In this document: piece by piece, positions 34,442-46,092 of the stretch
Position numbering within the stretch: the first letter of the stretch is position 1
How the letters are laid out: every line of letters begins with the position of its first letter
NCBI RefSeq assembly: GCF_004359215.1
Contig: NC_090623.1
Coordinates: 99,476-163,475, forward strand
Reading direction: 5' to 3'
From: Bremia lactucae
Lineage: Eukaryota > Oomycota > Peronosporomycetes > Peronosporales > Peronosporaceae
Length of the DNA: 64,000 bases
The notes under the pieces: generated by a model
What the model was told of the DNA's origin: nothing
Databases searched by the model: none
What the model saw: only the letters and a program-made list of their open reading frames with translations
Position numbers and translations under genes: made by a program

Positions 34442-34948
34442 TATAACGGTGTCCGTTAAATGAAATATATTTCCAATATATAGAGAAATAACACATTTTA
34501 TTTTGAATGAAAATAAACAAATAAAGAAGTACAAAATTATTATATTTTTGGTTTTAACCTGAAAGCGTCAGCATTACCAGATTTGGTAATATTGACGCAA
34601 TAAGACATTACTCTATTGATTGGTTGAATTAAGTTTTTATCAACCCCGCCAATCCTCATAAGACACGATTGTGCGGTGCGCAAGTAGGCGCCATACCTAG
34701 TTTGTTATGAATAATCAAGTCAGTAGTAGATAGACGATCGTTTCGTAGAAGCTTTATATATTAAAACAGTTTTACTTACTTTCTTTTCTAAAGCCTTAAA
34801 GTTTACCTTTAGTTGCTAAGATTTTTAGCTACTAGAGCGTTCCTCTGCACGTCGTGTACGTGAAGTAGTTGAGGCACCCCATCTGGACTGTAATCAGTGT
34901 AGGTTGACTAGTACTATTACCAGTACTAGCAAAGGGTAACCCATTACA
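34442..34948 (+). repeat. Solo LTR, family F, with 5-bp target-site duplication
   Basis: About 507 bp, homologous to the LTR at 61187-61660 (shared TTGATTGGTTGAATT/TTAATTGGTTGATTT region, AAGACACGATTGTGCGGTGC, GTTTGTTA and AAGTCAGTAGTAGA). It ends CCATTACA. The flanks are AATAT at 34437-34441 and AATAT at 34949-34953, a perfect 5-bp duplication. No internal element sequence of this family lies on either side, so it is a solo LTR left by recombination. Confidence 0.85.
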
Positions 34949-35059
34949 AATATTATTATCTATAATAGGATATAAAGGCCAATCTCACCATACACGCCAA
35001 TTTTGTAGTGATATTGCGTTAATTCTGTTCATTAGCTGATTAAATTAAATTCTAGAATT

Positions 35060-35726
35060 TATCCGTGATACGGGGGTCCTTCAATCGTATTCGCTCATAA
35101 ACATGGGCACCTTGATGTGCTCCGGAATCGGACCTACGGAAATAGACGCCGACAGCGAGCGCATCTTCTGCACATATTCCTGCAGGGGTCGCTTTGCCTG
35201 TCGCACCCCAAAGAAGAGCACCTGTAACAACATTTCGTTGTTCGGCGGCTGGCACATGGCACGAATCTTTGTCTCAAAGATTGCCGAGGAAGGAAACGCC
35301 TTAGCGTCCGCCAGAATCGCCGAGTGAGTCCACTCTGAGGCCTTACCGGACAGGTGCGATAGGCGTACGACACTATCCAGGTGTCGTCCTCGATGAGCTG
35401 CGCCAAACCGCATTGCTCCACGGCTAACAGCCAGTGGACAATTGTGTGCGCTGCAATTCCATTGAACCTGGGCGGGTCCATCCGAATGGGTCTAGGCTGA
35501 TGCGGCCAGGCAGAGAGCATCTCGACAGTCCTGTTGAGAGCCTCGCCCTGAGCCTGCTCTGGCCTAAGCTCATCCTGAGTCTGAGTGACAGACTTCGCCT
35601 CAGCATGGTTCTGTGCCTCGGACGCGGCTCTCCGTTGTCCGAGCACGAATGCCTCAAACTGCTCCAACTGAGCAACATGTTGCTCAGGAGGATTGCCCAA
35701 GAGCCTGGCCAGGACCTATGGGCAGG
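35060..35726 (-). pseudogene. Gypsy Gag, family A, partial (copy of 44115-44786)
   Basis: From 35700 leftward the minus strand reads MGNPPEQHVAQLEQFEAFV, LGQRRAASEAQ and RPIRMDPPRFNGIAAHTIVH, then shifts frame. EKIRAMYQPPNNEMLL-type capsid sequence follows at about 35270-35210. The Gag start joins directly to an LTR piece at 35727, so the 5' untranslated part and most of the LTR are missing. It continues left to about 35060, where the solo LTR flank begins. Not functional. Confidence 0.75.
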
Positions 35727-35851
35727 TCACAATGTAAACCACACCCAAGTGGTGGGTTCAGTTACTTCACTTAAGTAACTCACCATCCCCTTACGTACAC
35801 GAAGTGTACCTAACGAGGATTTTGTAACATTGGCAACTTTAGCCCGTTACA
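35727..35851 (-). repeat. LTR A fragment (U3 end) fused to Gag, copy 1
   Basis: On the minus strand it starts TGTAACGGGCTAAAGTTGCC, the outer end of LTR A, and continues about 125 bp before meeting Gag. The rest of the LTR and the leader are deleted. Its outer edge at 35851 is the element boundary against non-element DNA. Confidence 0.75.
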
Positions 35852-37032
35852 CTATGGGTATAATAATTACGACGTCTCTCACACGCAGGAACGTGACAAG
35901 ACGCTGCCTCCAGAAATTTGCGCCGCTGAGAGAAAATTTCCGAAGCGCACACATTTTTATACTGCTGATGAACGCATTCGCTATGCAAACCACTCACACC
36001 AAACCTTTCTGATAAGAGGAAATCCAGAAGATCAAGCCCCTGTTTGATAGCTAAACTCTGCAGACGATCCCGTTATCCACTCAGAAAACTATGAACGTCA
36101 AATGGAACCGCGGGAGAGATCGCTGGCGAACAACGGCTCGTATCCAGTGCATCGGTAGAAAGCGGATCCGCTATACGGGAAGCGGTGGCCGCGGTGGAAC
36201 CGAGCATTTTCTCCCTCATGCCGAAGTTTTCGGATTCCCTAGCAATCTCATATACTCTCCAGCAGACTCAGTTGACAGAAGACTGGCGTCGGGAATGTCT
36301 GCAGCGCTTTTGCGAGCAGTACCGGGAAATAGCTCATTCAAGGCGACGCGGTCATGGCTACTCAGGTGGAATAGATTTTTATGGGGAAAGCGCAGAAGAA
36401 AAGCCGGCAATCTTGGTGACAACGCAGATTACAGGAAATGTATCCGTGTCAATGAATATAAACACGGCGACCTTTATCGGTTTCAAGATCCAGCCAGGTG
36501 AGTAAAATTTAGTAATCACACTTTGTGCGCTCATCGATATCATGTTGAAATTGAAGAGCTTTTGTCGGTGACAATTATGGAGGTCAGCTCAGGATAGTCA
36601 TGCAGGTCTTTTTAGCTCTTGAAATGCGTGTTACCACTCAAAATATTACGGGGATGAGACACCGGCCGATTGGGTTAGCAAGTTTGTTATGTTGTGGCAG
36701 CCATTAAAATCCAATGACCTTCGAAGGCGCTGACTACTGCAGGAAAGTCTACTTGAGCCTGGCATTGCTTGCAAATTTAAAGGTCACCGACGGATACGTC
36801 CGGTCGATATACGCAGGATCGACTGTGGTTCCAACCACTTCATTCACGATCTCAGCGGGCTTCTTGATCAGCTATGACTCAGAAGATCATAGCGCAGAAC
36901 GCGCGTGGCTTATCTTATAAATCGCGACCATTATGGTCAGCGGCATAGGGTACTAGAACGCGACGAGGCATTTGGGGTATTTAAGAAACCCACAGGACGG
37001 GATCAACACGCACCGCTATTCGGCAAATACAC
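35852..37032 (+). pseudogene. Apparent host gene fragment between two LTRs, copy 1
   Basis: 1,181 bp with no retroelement match, lying between an LTR A boundary at 35851 and the start of an LTR A at 37033. The plus strand reads protein-like stretches in changing frames: GYNNYDVSHTQERDKTLPPE and ADERIRYANHSHQTFLIRG (to about 36028), DDPVIHSENYERQMEPRERS (about 36062-36150), and a frame ending 36505 with SIFSLMPKFSDSLAISYTLQ, ECLQRFCEQYREIAHSRRRG and EEKPAILVTTQITGN. The last runs into CCAGGTGAGT, a strong 5' splice site, at about 36497. I do not recognise the protein. It looks like part of an intron-containing cellular gene, now cut off. Confidence 0.5.
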
Positions 37033-37541
37033 TGTAACGGGCTAAAGTTGCCCTAATGTTACACAGTCCCCGTTAAGTACACTTGGTGTACTTAAGGGGA
37101 TGTTCAATTACTAAATAATAGTAATTAGACCCAGCACTCGGGTGTGGTGCACATTTGTGACCAACCCTTGTGTATGTGATGCACATGGGTGCATTCACAT
37201 TAGGAGGGATGACGGCTAGCGTCATCCGTTACGCGAGGTATCCAGAAAGATACGCTCGCAATACATATTAAGTATAATTTATAGAGATGACATTTTAATT
37301 GGTAAAAATAGGTATTAATATTTAATTCTATTAAATATATATCAGTCTGAAAACTACTTCCTACTTGGTAAGTGCGCACGAGGAGACGGATTACCGCTCC
37401 CGTGACGACACTTAACCAGAGTACTTAGTGTGTTGGGTGAGGTCGCTAATGCACTTACCACAACTACCTCGCTGCACGCAAGAGAAGCTGGTTTAACCGC
37501 TTCCTCCCGCTGTGCTAGGGTGTGTGTCTAAGTCGCCTACA
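37033..37541 (+). repeat. LTR A, plus orientation, copy 1
   Basis: Starts TGTAACGGGC after the pentamer TACAC and ends CGCCTACA. Compared with 46093-46624 it has lost about 25 bp near its end (GTCTAAGT joined to CGCCTACA). Its right flank is another LTR A in inverted orientation, not a TACAC duplication, so the right boundary is recombinant. Confidence 0.8.
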
Positions 37542-37903
37542 AGTTATCAGAATGATTTATATTTAATCGCATTAAATATAAATACCTATTTTTACCAATC
37601 AAAAATGTCATCACTGTAGATAACACTAATATGTATTGCGAGCGTCTCTCCGAGATACCTCGCGTAACGGGTGACGCTAGCCATCATCCCTCCTTATGTA
37701 AATGCACCTATACCGTTCAGCTATAATCTCTTATATATCTACATTTAGCACCCGACGGATTAAAAATTAACCAATATATAAAAAGTTCGTCAAATGCCGA
37801 TTTAAAAATAGGTAATGCTTTACCATTATGTAATATACCTATTGGCAGTTTTTACATAACTTAACGGGGCCTGTGTAAATTAGGGCAACTTTAGCCCATT
37901 ACA
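37542..37903 (-). repeat. LTR A fragment, inverted, 3' LTR of the minus-strand element
   Basis: On the minus strand it starts TGTAATGGGCTAAAGTTGCC and runs 362 bp toward the first LTR, ending mid-LTR. A GA-rich tract on its sense side (AAAGAGGGAATAT) is a plausible polypurine tract. It belongs to the minus-strand element at 38036-44786. With 37033-37541 it forms an inverted pair of LTRs. Confidence 0.75.
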
Positions 37904-38035
37904 ATATTCCCTCTTTAAGAACGAATTTACATTATGAAATTCGTTAAAGAGGAAGGAGGAACTGCGAGCTCCTTTACGCGCCGCTAGTTCTCTTATTCAC
38001 TCTAGCGACCTGCGTTTTCATACACGGCGCCAAAG

Positions 38036-39340
38036 ATGCCACTTAAAAGGGGCCACGTTGGTGGGTCGTCTGCGAAGACGCCCACTCGACCTCGCGCTAA
38101 GCGCACTCGCCGCGTTAACACGCCGACAGCTACTGCTGCTGTCGCGTTAACGGGGCTAAAAATCCATCCCACTTTAACAGTGAAGGGGTTCATCCGTCGC
38201 TCATTGTCGACTACGTTGAGTCGACACCGTTGCCGTCACCTCATATTAGTGATGCAGACAACGAGCACATGAAGAAGGATGATGGCGCATTATTTTCCAT
38301 CCATACTTCTCGCATGGCTCACAACATGGAGACAGTAACATTCACGAATGCTTTCTCGTCGTCTACGCTAGATAGCGCAGCGACAGGTAATGAGAACGCT
38401 GCCCATGAAGGCGCAGTCGCTTCACCGTTAGGTGAAACTTCAACGTCTTATGATCAGACCATAATCCGTAATGGTTCGGACATAGAGGATTCAGAGTCTA
38501 AAGCTCCGCCGACGGACACGTGAACGTGCTCAGTCGGTGTCACAAGCCAGTCGTTTTAGACGTGGCTATGTGACGGGTGGCATATTACTGATGCCCCCTC
38601 CATCTAAATAACGTCGTTTAAACAGGTCAAGAGCGTCGCTCCTAAAGCGTGCTCTTCTTGACACTCATAATTATTATGGCGTCTTTAAATCATGGAGGGC
38701 TCAGGGAAAATCGCTTAGGTGTTTTTCCCGATCCCGGTCGTGTTGCATACAAATGACACGCCAAACCAATTCGAGGCGGAAATTTTACACGCATTCATCC
38801 GCATTCCGATGCGCTGAAACAGCGGTCGCAGCGAGTTAATTTCGCCCCCTAAGAAATCATAGGCGCTATTGTACCCCTGCTTCTTCTGACAACGCTACTT
38901 CTGCTAGTCCATTTGAGACAAGCGAAGAGATTTGAACTGGTGCTTCTACTTTCATAGGCAGCCACCAAGCCGAGCACATCAATACGTAGGGTATCGATCG
39001 GTTCCCAAGAGTCAAAACTCTTCCGGTATCCTTTCCATTGGACGAGGATCTGATACCGTTGCCTCATGGAGCGGTGGGCAAGCATCCTTCCAACAAGGAA
39101 GCGTTGATTTCCACTTGCATCCATTAGTGCAGGCGGGCCCGATAGGAGTGGCGATCTCGCCCAACTACTCGCGGCTGCCTTACCTTCGTCCGTTAAGTCA
39201 CCGGCGTTAAGCGCTGCTGAACAACGTATTGCGGATCTCGAGGGCCAAGTCTCACGACTGACCTCGGATCTCGTTGATGTCCGAGCGAAGGCTCGTCAGG
39301 GTTATGAACTCCTGAAGACTCGCTTGGACCTCTTTTAAAG
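38036..39340 (+). pseudogene. Antisense ORF of family A, most complete copy
   Basis: Starts MPLKRGHVGGSSAKTP at the ATG at 38036, just inside the 3' LTR of the minus-strand element, and ends LLKTRLDLF with TAA at about 39340. This is about 435 codons allowing for a few frameshifts. Order: basic N-terminus (TRPRAKRTRRVN), a Thr/Ala-rich stretch, an acidic Ser-rich stretch (DIEDSESKAPP), a middle region with GYVTGGI, the QYVGYRSVPKSQNSS region, and a C-terminal coiled coil (AEQRIADLEGQVSRLTSDL and VRAKARQGYELLK). The last part lies opposite the chromodomain; the first 300 codons lie opposite no pol domain. No known family recognised. Frameshifts near 38190, 38515 and 38590-38760 break this copy. 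Confidence 0.6.
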
Positions 39341-39806
39341 GATAATGCTGAGGGATCCGCGTTACTCGCGTGATGTATCCCGCTCTCCAAATCCTGTTCG
39401 TGGTGGGAGGAGTCGGCCCGATAGTTTTTCACCTTCACCGTCCTTCTCATTCGAACGACGCTCGACTCACAGTCGGCATCACCATCGGTCTCCTTAGACG
39501 GATGGGGATATGTGACCTTATTTGGGTCTACATACCGTTTCAGACGACCCATGTACAATACGGGTGCGTCTTCATATACGGGAGAACCGTGAGCCTATAA
39601 TTTAGGTCTTCAACCTCTTCTACCACCGTGAAGGGCCCAATGAAGCGCGGAAGCAACTTCGTAGCACCTCCAGGTAGTACATAATTTGCATTTTTAGGTA
39701 GGGTATCAGTACTTGATAGTACTTTTTCACCCACTCTAAAGCGTTCATTATTCTTGCGACCATTTCGGTCCGCATATTCTTTTTGCTTGTCCATAGCGCT
39801 TGCCAT
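38849..39806 (-). pseudogene. Integrase GPY/F region and chromodomain, family A
   Basis: From 39806 leftward: KVLSSTDTLPKNANYVLPGG, LPRFIGPFTVVEEVEDLNY (GPY/F), MGRLKRYVDPN, a linker with ESSVVRMRRTVKVK, and then the chromodomain (QRFLVGRMLAHRSMRQRYQI, VQWKGYRKSFDSWEP) at about 38930-39124. One frame change separates GPY/F from the linker. This is the C-terminal end of pol. Confidence 0.8.
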
Positions 39807-40720
39807 CGCGTCACGGACTTAACGTCTGATGGCTAATCGCTGATCCACAAAGCGTTGAGCCTCGCTCACGCTTTAAGCATCAAACTCGCCTATGATACCG
39901 CCGAGAGGTCGGTCATTAGGCGTAGTTTTATTGACCACTGCTAAACTGGCAGGGTCACTAGGGCAAGGTTTTGTCTTTGAGATGATACACTCATGGGTCA
40001 TCGTCATATTGACGAAACTGTTTCCCTATTTCGCACCGAGCACAGTCTGGGGCCCTCCTCCACTTAGACTCGGGCTGCGCACAAACGAGACTGGCGTCCG
40101 AGGATAGTGCAGTCCGTTAATATAAAAGGTGTCTCACCCGTACTGGCGTGGACACTGTTATTTATAGCGAACTCCACAAAGGGCAATTGCTTGCTCCGCT
40201 CTTTGGGAGTTGCTATAGTGCATAAGATAACCACCACGACCCGATTGGCACGTTCTGTTTGGCCATCGGTCTGGGGATGATCTGCGGTCGACATGTGGAG
40301 CTTGCTACGTAGCAGCTGAAACACATGTCGCCAAAAACCAGACGTAAAACGTGGACCCGATCCGATACTATGGACTCGAGCAATCCGTGAAGTCGGTAAA
40401 CATGATCCAGGAACAAGAGAGCTGCCTCCTTGCCTGTGATCAATGTTTTACATGGTGCCAAATGCACCATATTGCTCAGTCTGTCTACAAAGACGACAAG
40501 CCCTGTCCGACCCTAGTGATGGGGCATCATGCCAAACATGAAGTCCAGGCTTACAAACTTCCAAAACAGTTGGTTGGAATCAATAGCAGCTTCAGCGGTA
40601 CCCTGATCAATGATGCAGGCTTAATGCGCTTACACTGTTCGCAAGAGCGAATATAGTTGGCCATCCATCTATATAGGTGTGGCCACCAAAATTCCTCTGA
40701 TACTTGTAAGATTATCTTTT
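39807..40720 (-). pseudogene. Integrase H2C2 and catalytic core, family A
   Basis: On the minus strand: CEQCKRIKPASLIRVPLKL (end of the zinc-binding domain), FMFGMMPHH, MVHLAPCKTLITGKEAAL, LDHVYRLHGLLESIVSD, then SKLHMSTADHPQTDGQTERA and NNSVHASTGETPF. Several one-base shifts interrupt the core. A stop lies in the GMMPHH segment. This is the same integrase as 7250-7711 and 17889-18884. Confidence 0.8.
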
Positions 40721-42480
40721 CACGGCTCAGATCCCCATTAGGTGGCGCATAATGGAGCTTGTGAAGGATCATCAGCTTGTATTCTATGTCATGAGGCACA
40801 TAGATTCTCAAGGGATCACAAGGTGACAGCTGATGCCATAACAGGCCATCGCTGTAGCTAAACCGATTAAGCATGGCTTTCAGGTGCGACGGAAGAATTA
40901 CCTTTTGTCCACCAATGCGATCTAACAGCAGGTGACAATGGTCGTCCTGACTGTAGCTCTCTTTTATTTCAGAGGCTAATGAGCTCGTCACGTGGTATGT
41001 CTTCATGGCTGCCAACGCTGACGGCTGAAATTGTGCTTTCGCACTAGACACACTTTCCTGGTGTCTTACCTCGAAGTCTGGTCTAAGCGATAAGGCGACA
41101 GCCAAGACATTTGACTTACCCAGCTTGTATTAAACTTTGAAATATAATTCAGAGAAGAATGTAAGCCATCTTGCCATTCAAGGCGAGAAATGATGTGAGT
41201 TTGTTGTCGGTCCGCAGTGATGCGTGATCCGTAAAAAACACAAATAGCTCGGTGCCTAGTAGGGTGCACACGAAACTTGACAAGAGCATACTTTATTGAA
41301 AGTAGCTCTTTGTCATGCATGGGTAATTTAGTTCCGCGGATTTTAAAAACCGGGACTGATAAGAGATGACACGGTCAACACCGTCGTCATCCTTCTGCAC
41401 GAGCGTGCTGCCGATTGCAAATTACTTGCATCGCAGACGACGCTAAAGGGCTTATTCGCGTCTGGCAATGGCAAGACTGGTGCCTCAACATGAGATTGCA
41501 TCACTGGTTTGAACGCATCATCTTGTTATTTAACCAAAACCCATTTCTGTGTCCTTTTTAAGGAGGTCATATAATGCTTTAGTTTGCTCAGCATAATTCT
41601 TGCTATATTTATGCTAGTAATTAGCGAGCCCTAGTAATTGGCGCAAATCCTTCACATGCCGTAGGATAAGCCATTCCTTTACCGATAATACCTTGTCTGG
41701 GTTTGCTCGTACACCATGGGTACCTACGATGTAACCCAGCACAGGTATCTCAGGGACCCCTATGCTGCATTTTTGCAAGTTGACGTACAATTGGGCGTCC
41801 TTTAAAGTCTACAACACAGCGTCTAAATGACACTTGCGCGAGTCGATTGCGCTCGGCCTCAGCCCTACTTTGCATGAATACATCGTCAAAGTAATGGGGC
41901 GCGTAGCCACGGTGCTGACGCGTCACCTGAGCCACCACTCGATTGAATGTCGCTGTTGCGTATTTGAACCGTCGCGCCATCACAAGCCACTCCCAAAGCA
42001 TACCGCGTGGGGTGCTTACTGCCGTTTGGCTACATCGGACTCTCTCATGAGTACCTGATAGTAGCCATCCTTCAAATCTGACGCGGAAAAGATAGTCGAC
42101 GTTCCCATGGAATTCAACAAATTGTCTCACCGCGGGATTGGCGTTTGCGCCGGTATGGTCGCCGTGTGCAGCTTATTGTTAGCATGAACCACGCACCATC
42201 CACCTGTGGATTTACGCACATAAAAGGTCGGGCTGCAGTGATGCGATTTGCTCTCACGCACATGTCCCGGCTTGGCTCGCTTGTCGAACAAATTATCGAT
42301 ATAATCGACTAGTTCTTTCGTCAACGGCCATTGCCTGGTCACACAGTACTTGGTGCCAGGTTCGAGGTCGATCTCGTACCCGATGCCCCTATCTGGTGAT
42401 AGGCGGCTCGGCACTTCTACTAGGAACACATCGCGATGTTTCCACAAAGCCTCAAAGAACGGACTGTATTTCAAGGCAGC
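40721..42480 (-). pseudogene. Reverse transcriptase and RNase H, family A
   Basis: RT: EPGTKYCVTRQWPLTKELVD, ESKSHHCSPTFYVRK, TATIPAQTPIPR (42127-42474), then a shift, and APHYFDDVFMQSRAEAERN near 41870 (YFDD catalytic motif). RNase H: HDKELLSIKYALVKFRVH at about 41270-41320 and LSLRPDFEVRHQESV at about 41060-41100, then the linker to integrase. Frameshifts in both domains make the copy inactive. Confidence 0.8.
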
Positions 42481-44786
42481 TCAGCCTTGAGCAGCGAACA
42501 GTTTCTTTTTGTCCGTTTCTAGGACGCTCTCGTCCATTGTGGACGACGAGCAAAAGTCCACCAAGTCCTCTTCTGGAACTGGTGTGACTATTTCGTGGAT
42601 CTTTCCTTCCTTTAATTCGGAAAGGAACAGAAACCACGACATCTCCGGAAGATTTACTATATCCTCGACAGATTTAAAGACTTGTCGGAGCAGCTCACTT
42701 GAGGATGCCTCCGCATTTTCGTCTTTGACAGCCTCGAACACCTCGTTGAAAGGCCCGTTCTCTTTAATAGAAACTGATCCAAAAGTCACTCGTTTAGACG
42801 CACCTTTGATCGTCCTAATCGGTCAAATACTCGTTCTTCGAGTCACCACGACCTTTGACTGGGAAGCAGGTGCCTTTGCTCTTTTCTAGGCACTGTGCCG
42901 GTTTATGCGACGCATAACTTCCTGTCAGCTTGCCGTCTACTGCCACAGGCTCTCGGCTCTGTGCAGGACATTCGGACGCATGACTACTTGTCATCGTCCT
43001 TTTCAACACCCCAGTCTCCACGAGCTGGGTAGGAATTGGTGACGTTTGACATCTTGTCAACGCACCCTCAACTGTATTCGAAACGACATCACTTGCACAC
43101 GCCTCTCGCAGGAGCACATCTTTTCCGGTGTCCTGCGTAGAGTTCGTAACTGTGCATGTACGCCAGTCAATCCATAGTTGGTGTTTTAGCAACATTGGCA
43201 TGCCTAGGATGAGGTCATACGAACTCTCCATACCTAGCACTGTAAATTTCTCGTTACAAGAGAAGTCACTAAAGCTCAAGGCGAGTTCTATCTGAACTCC
43301 CTCTTACTTAACGAGCGCGCCGTTCGCTAAACGAATGGTCGCCTCTTCTCGCTTGCCATCCTGGCAAAGCGACTCAAACATCGCCGGTCTCTTTCTTAAT
43401 TCCGCGATTTTACTAAATTTTATGATGCACCCGAATCCACTAGGAAAGTCATCACCTAGTCATAGCCTCTTACTTGAGCGCTATAGACTAGCAGGGTTGA
43501 GGTCCAAAATTTCGAGACTTCAGGGACTATGCTACCCATTTGTTCCACAATTCTGAACATAGGGGTAGCTTCAGAGTCCGCGTCAGTAGGGCATTCCACC
43601 CCTACTGCTCTCCTGCATTTTTCGACCCCTCAGTGGCGATGCAGAATTCATGCGTCTCGCGCGCTGATTCTTGTCATCGCTCTTTGGGAAGGGAAACCTC
43701 TTGCTAGGCATCTTTGCCCCGGCAGGGACCCTGACGTAGCAGCGAGCTATAATGTGGCCGCGCTTGCCGAGCTAAATCGTGCTACTTGAAACTTTTTCTT
43801 GCGACGGCCATTCTCTTCTCACGTTGTCGATCGCATTTTTCAGGTGACTTCGCTATTTATCGTTATTACATGCAGTTCTCACCCAAACGTTTTGAGTTTC
43901 CTTACTCTTCTTCTCACTCGTGGCTCGCTCTCTCAATCCTCTCGTGGGCCACATTTATAGCAACCAACGTCTGCATTGCCCAACTCCATGGGAGTGGCAT
44001 CTGACCTCTTGGCCGACAAAATATACCAAGCTGTCCCCGAGGCACTGTTGTAGGATTTCTCCTCAACGAAGGCGATTTGGATTGCCTCTTTCATCTTCGA
44101 CGGCACCTTTCTGAAAAGGGCCTGTCGCGATGGGCCATGAGATGAGTCCGTTCTTAAACGTGGGTACCTTTTTATGTTCTCCTGGAATCGAACCTAAGGT
44201 AAAAGATGCCGAAGCGAGCGCATCTCTTGTACATAATCTTGCAGAGATCGCTTCGCCTGTCACGCTCCAAAGAAGCGTGCCTAAAGCAACACATCGTTGT
44301 TCGGCGGCTGGTACATGGCGCGAATATTTGTCTTAAATATCGCCCATGTAGGGAACGCCTTTCTGTCCGCCATAAGTGCCAAGTAAGCCCACTCTGAGGC
44401 CTTACCGCGCAGATGCGACATGGCGTACGACACCATCAGGCTGTCGCCAGCGATGAGCTGGGCGACACCGTATTGCTCCACGGCTTAAAGCCAGTGGACA
44501 ATCGTGCGCGTTGCAGTTCCATCGAACTTGAGCGAGTCCATCCAAATGGTCCTCGGCTGATGCGGCCGGGCAGAGAGCATCTCGACAGTCCTGTTGAGAG
44601 CCTCGCCCTGAGCCTGCTCTGGCCTAAGCTCATCCTGAGTCTGAGTGACAGACTTCGCCTCAGCATGGTTCTGTGCCTCGGACGCGGCTCTCCGTTGTCC
44701 GAGCACGAATGCCTCAAACTGCTCCAACTGAGCAACATGTTGCTCAGGAGGATTGCCCAAGAGCCTGGCCAGGACCTATGGGCAGG
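42481..44786 (-). pseudogene. Gag, protease and linker, family A, minus copy
   Basis: Gag starts at about 44760 (MGNPPEQHVAQLEQFEAFV). The capsid region is at 44480-44280 (SHLRGKASEWAYLALMADR, NIRAMYQPPNNDVLL). The protease active site LVDSGAS reads at about 43420-43445 with a stop two codons later, and continues at 43279 (FSDFSCNEKFTVLGMESSYD, LILGMPMLLKHQLWIDWRT). The linker before RT (42481-42789) contains EMSWFLFLSELKEGKIHE. The Gag 5' edge is joined directly to an LTR fragment at 44787. Confidence 0.75.
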
Positions 44787-44911
44787 TCACAATGTAAACC
44801 ACACCCAAGTGGTGGGTTCAGTTACTTCACTTAAGTAACTCACCATCCCCTTACGTACACGAAGTGTACCTAACGAGGATTTTGTAACATTGGCAACTTT
44901 AGCCCGTTACA
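44787..44911 (-). repeat. LTR A fragment (U3 end) fused to Gag, copy 2
   Basis: Identical, as far as I can see, to 35727-35851 (offset 9,060). It is part of the 1.84-kb exact repeat. Confidence 0.75.
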
Positions 44912-46092
44912 CTATGGGTATAATAATTACGACGTCTCTCACACGCAGGAACGTGACAAGACGCTGCCTCCAGAAATTTGCGCCGCTGAGAGAAAATTTC
45001 CGAAGCGCACACATTTTTATACTGCTGATGAACGCATTCGCTATGCAAACCACTCACACCAAACCTTTCTGATAAGAGGAAATCCAGAAGATCAAGCCCC
45101 TGTTTGATAGCTAAACTCTGCAGACGATCCCGTTATCCACTCAGAAAACTATGAACGTCAAATGGAACCGCGGGAGAGATCGCTGGCGAACAACGGCTCG
45201 TATCCAGTGCATCGGTAGAAAGCGGATCCGCTATACGGGAAGCGGTGGCCGCGGTGGAACCGAGCATTTTCTCCCTCATGCCGAAGTTTTCGGATTCCCT
45301 AGCAATCTCATATACTCTCCAGCAGACTCAGTTGACAGAAGACTGGCGTCGGGAATGTCTGCAGCGCTTTTGCGAGCAGTACCGGGAAATAGCTCATTCA
45401 AGGCGACGCGGTCATGGCTACTCAGGTGGAATAGATTTTTATGGGGAAAGCGCAGAAGAAAAGCCGGCAATCTTGGTGACAACGCAGATTACAGGAAATG
45501 TATCCGTGTCAATGAATATAAACACGGCGACCTTTATCGGTTTCAAGATCCAGCCAGGTGAGTAAAATTTAGTAATCACACTTTGTGCGCTCATCGATAT
45601 CATGTTGAAATTGAAGAGCTTTTGTCGGTGACAATTATGGAGGTCAGCTCAGGATAGTCATGCAGGTCTTTTTAGCTCTTGAAATGCGTGTTACCACTCA
45701 AAATATTACGGGGATGAGACACCGGCCGATTGGGTTAGCAAGTTTGTTATGTTGTGGCAGCCATTAAAATCCAATGACCTTCGAAGGCGCTGACTACTGC
45801 AGGAAAGTCTACTTGAGCCTGGCATTGCTTGCAAATTTAAAGGTCACCGACGGATACGTCCGGTCGATATACGCAGGATCGACTGTGGTTCCAACCACTT
45901 CATTCACGATCTCAGCGGGCTTCTTGATCAGCTATGACTCAGAAGATCATAGCGCAGAACGCGCGTGGCTTATCTTATAAATCGCGACCATTATGGTCAG
46001 CGGCATAGGGTACTAGAACGCGACGAGGCATTTGGGGTATTTAAGAAACCCACAGGACGGGATCAACACGCACCGCTATTCGGCAAATACAC
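44912..46092 (+). pseudogene. Apparent host gene fragment between two LTRs, copy 2
   Basis: Every line compared matches 35852-37032 without a difference, including the frame ending at 45565 and the splice-like CCAGGTGAGT. In this copy the right-hand LTR is a clean solo LTR with its target-site duplication, so this locus may be the original arrangement. Confidence 0.5.
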
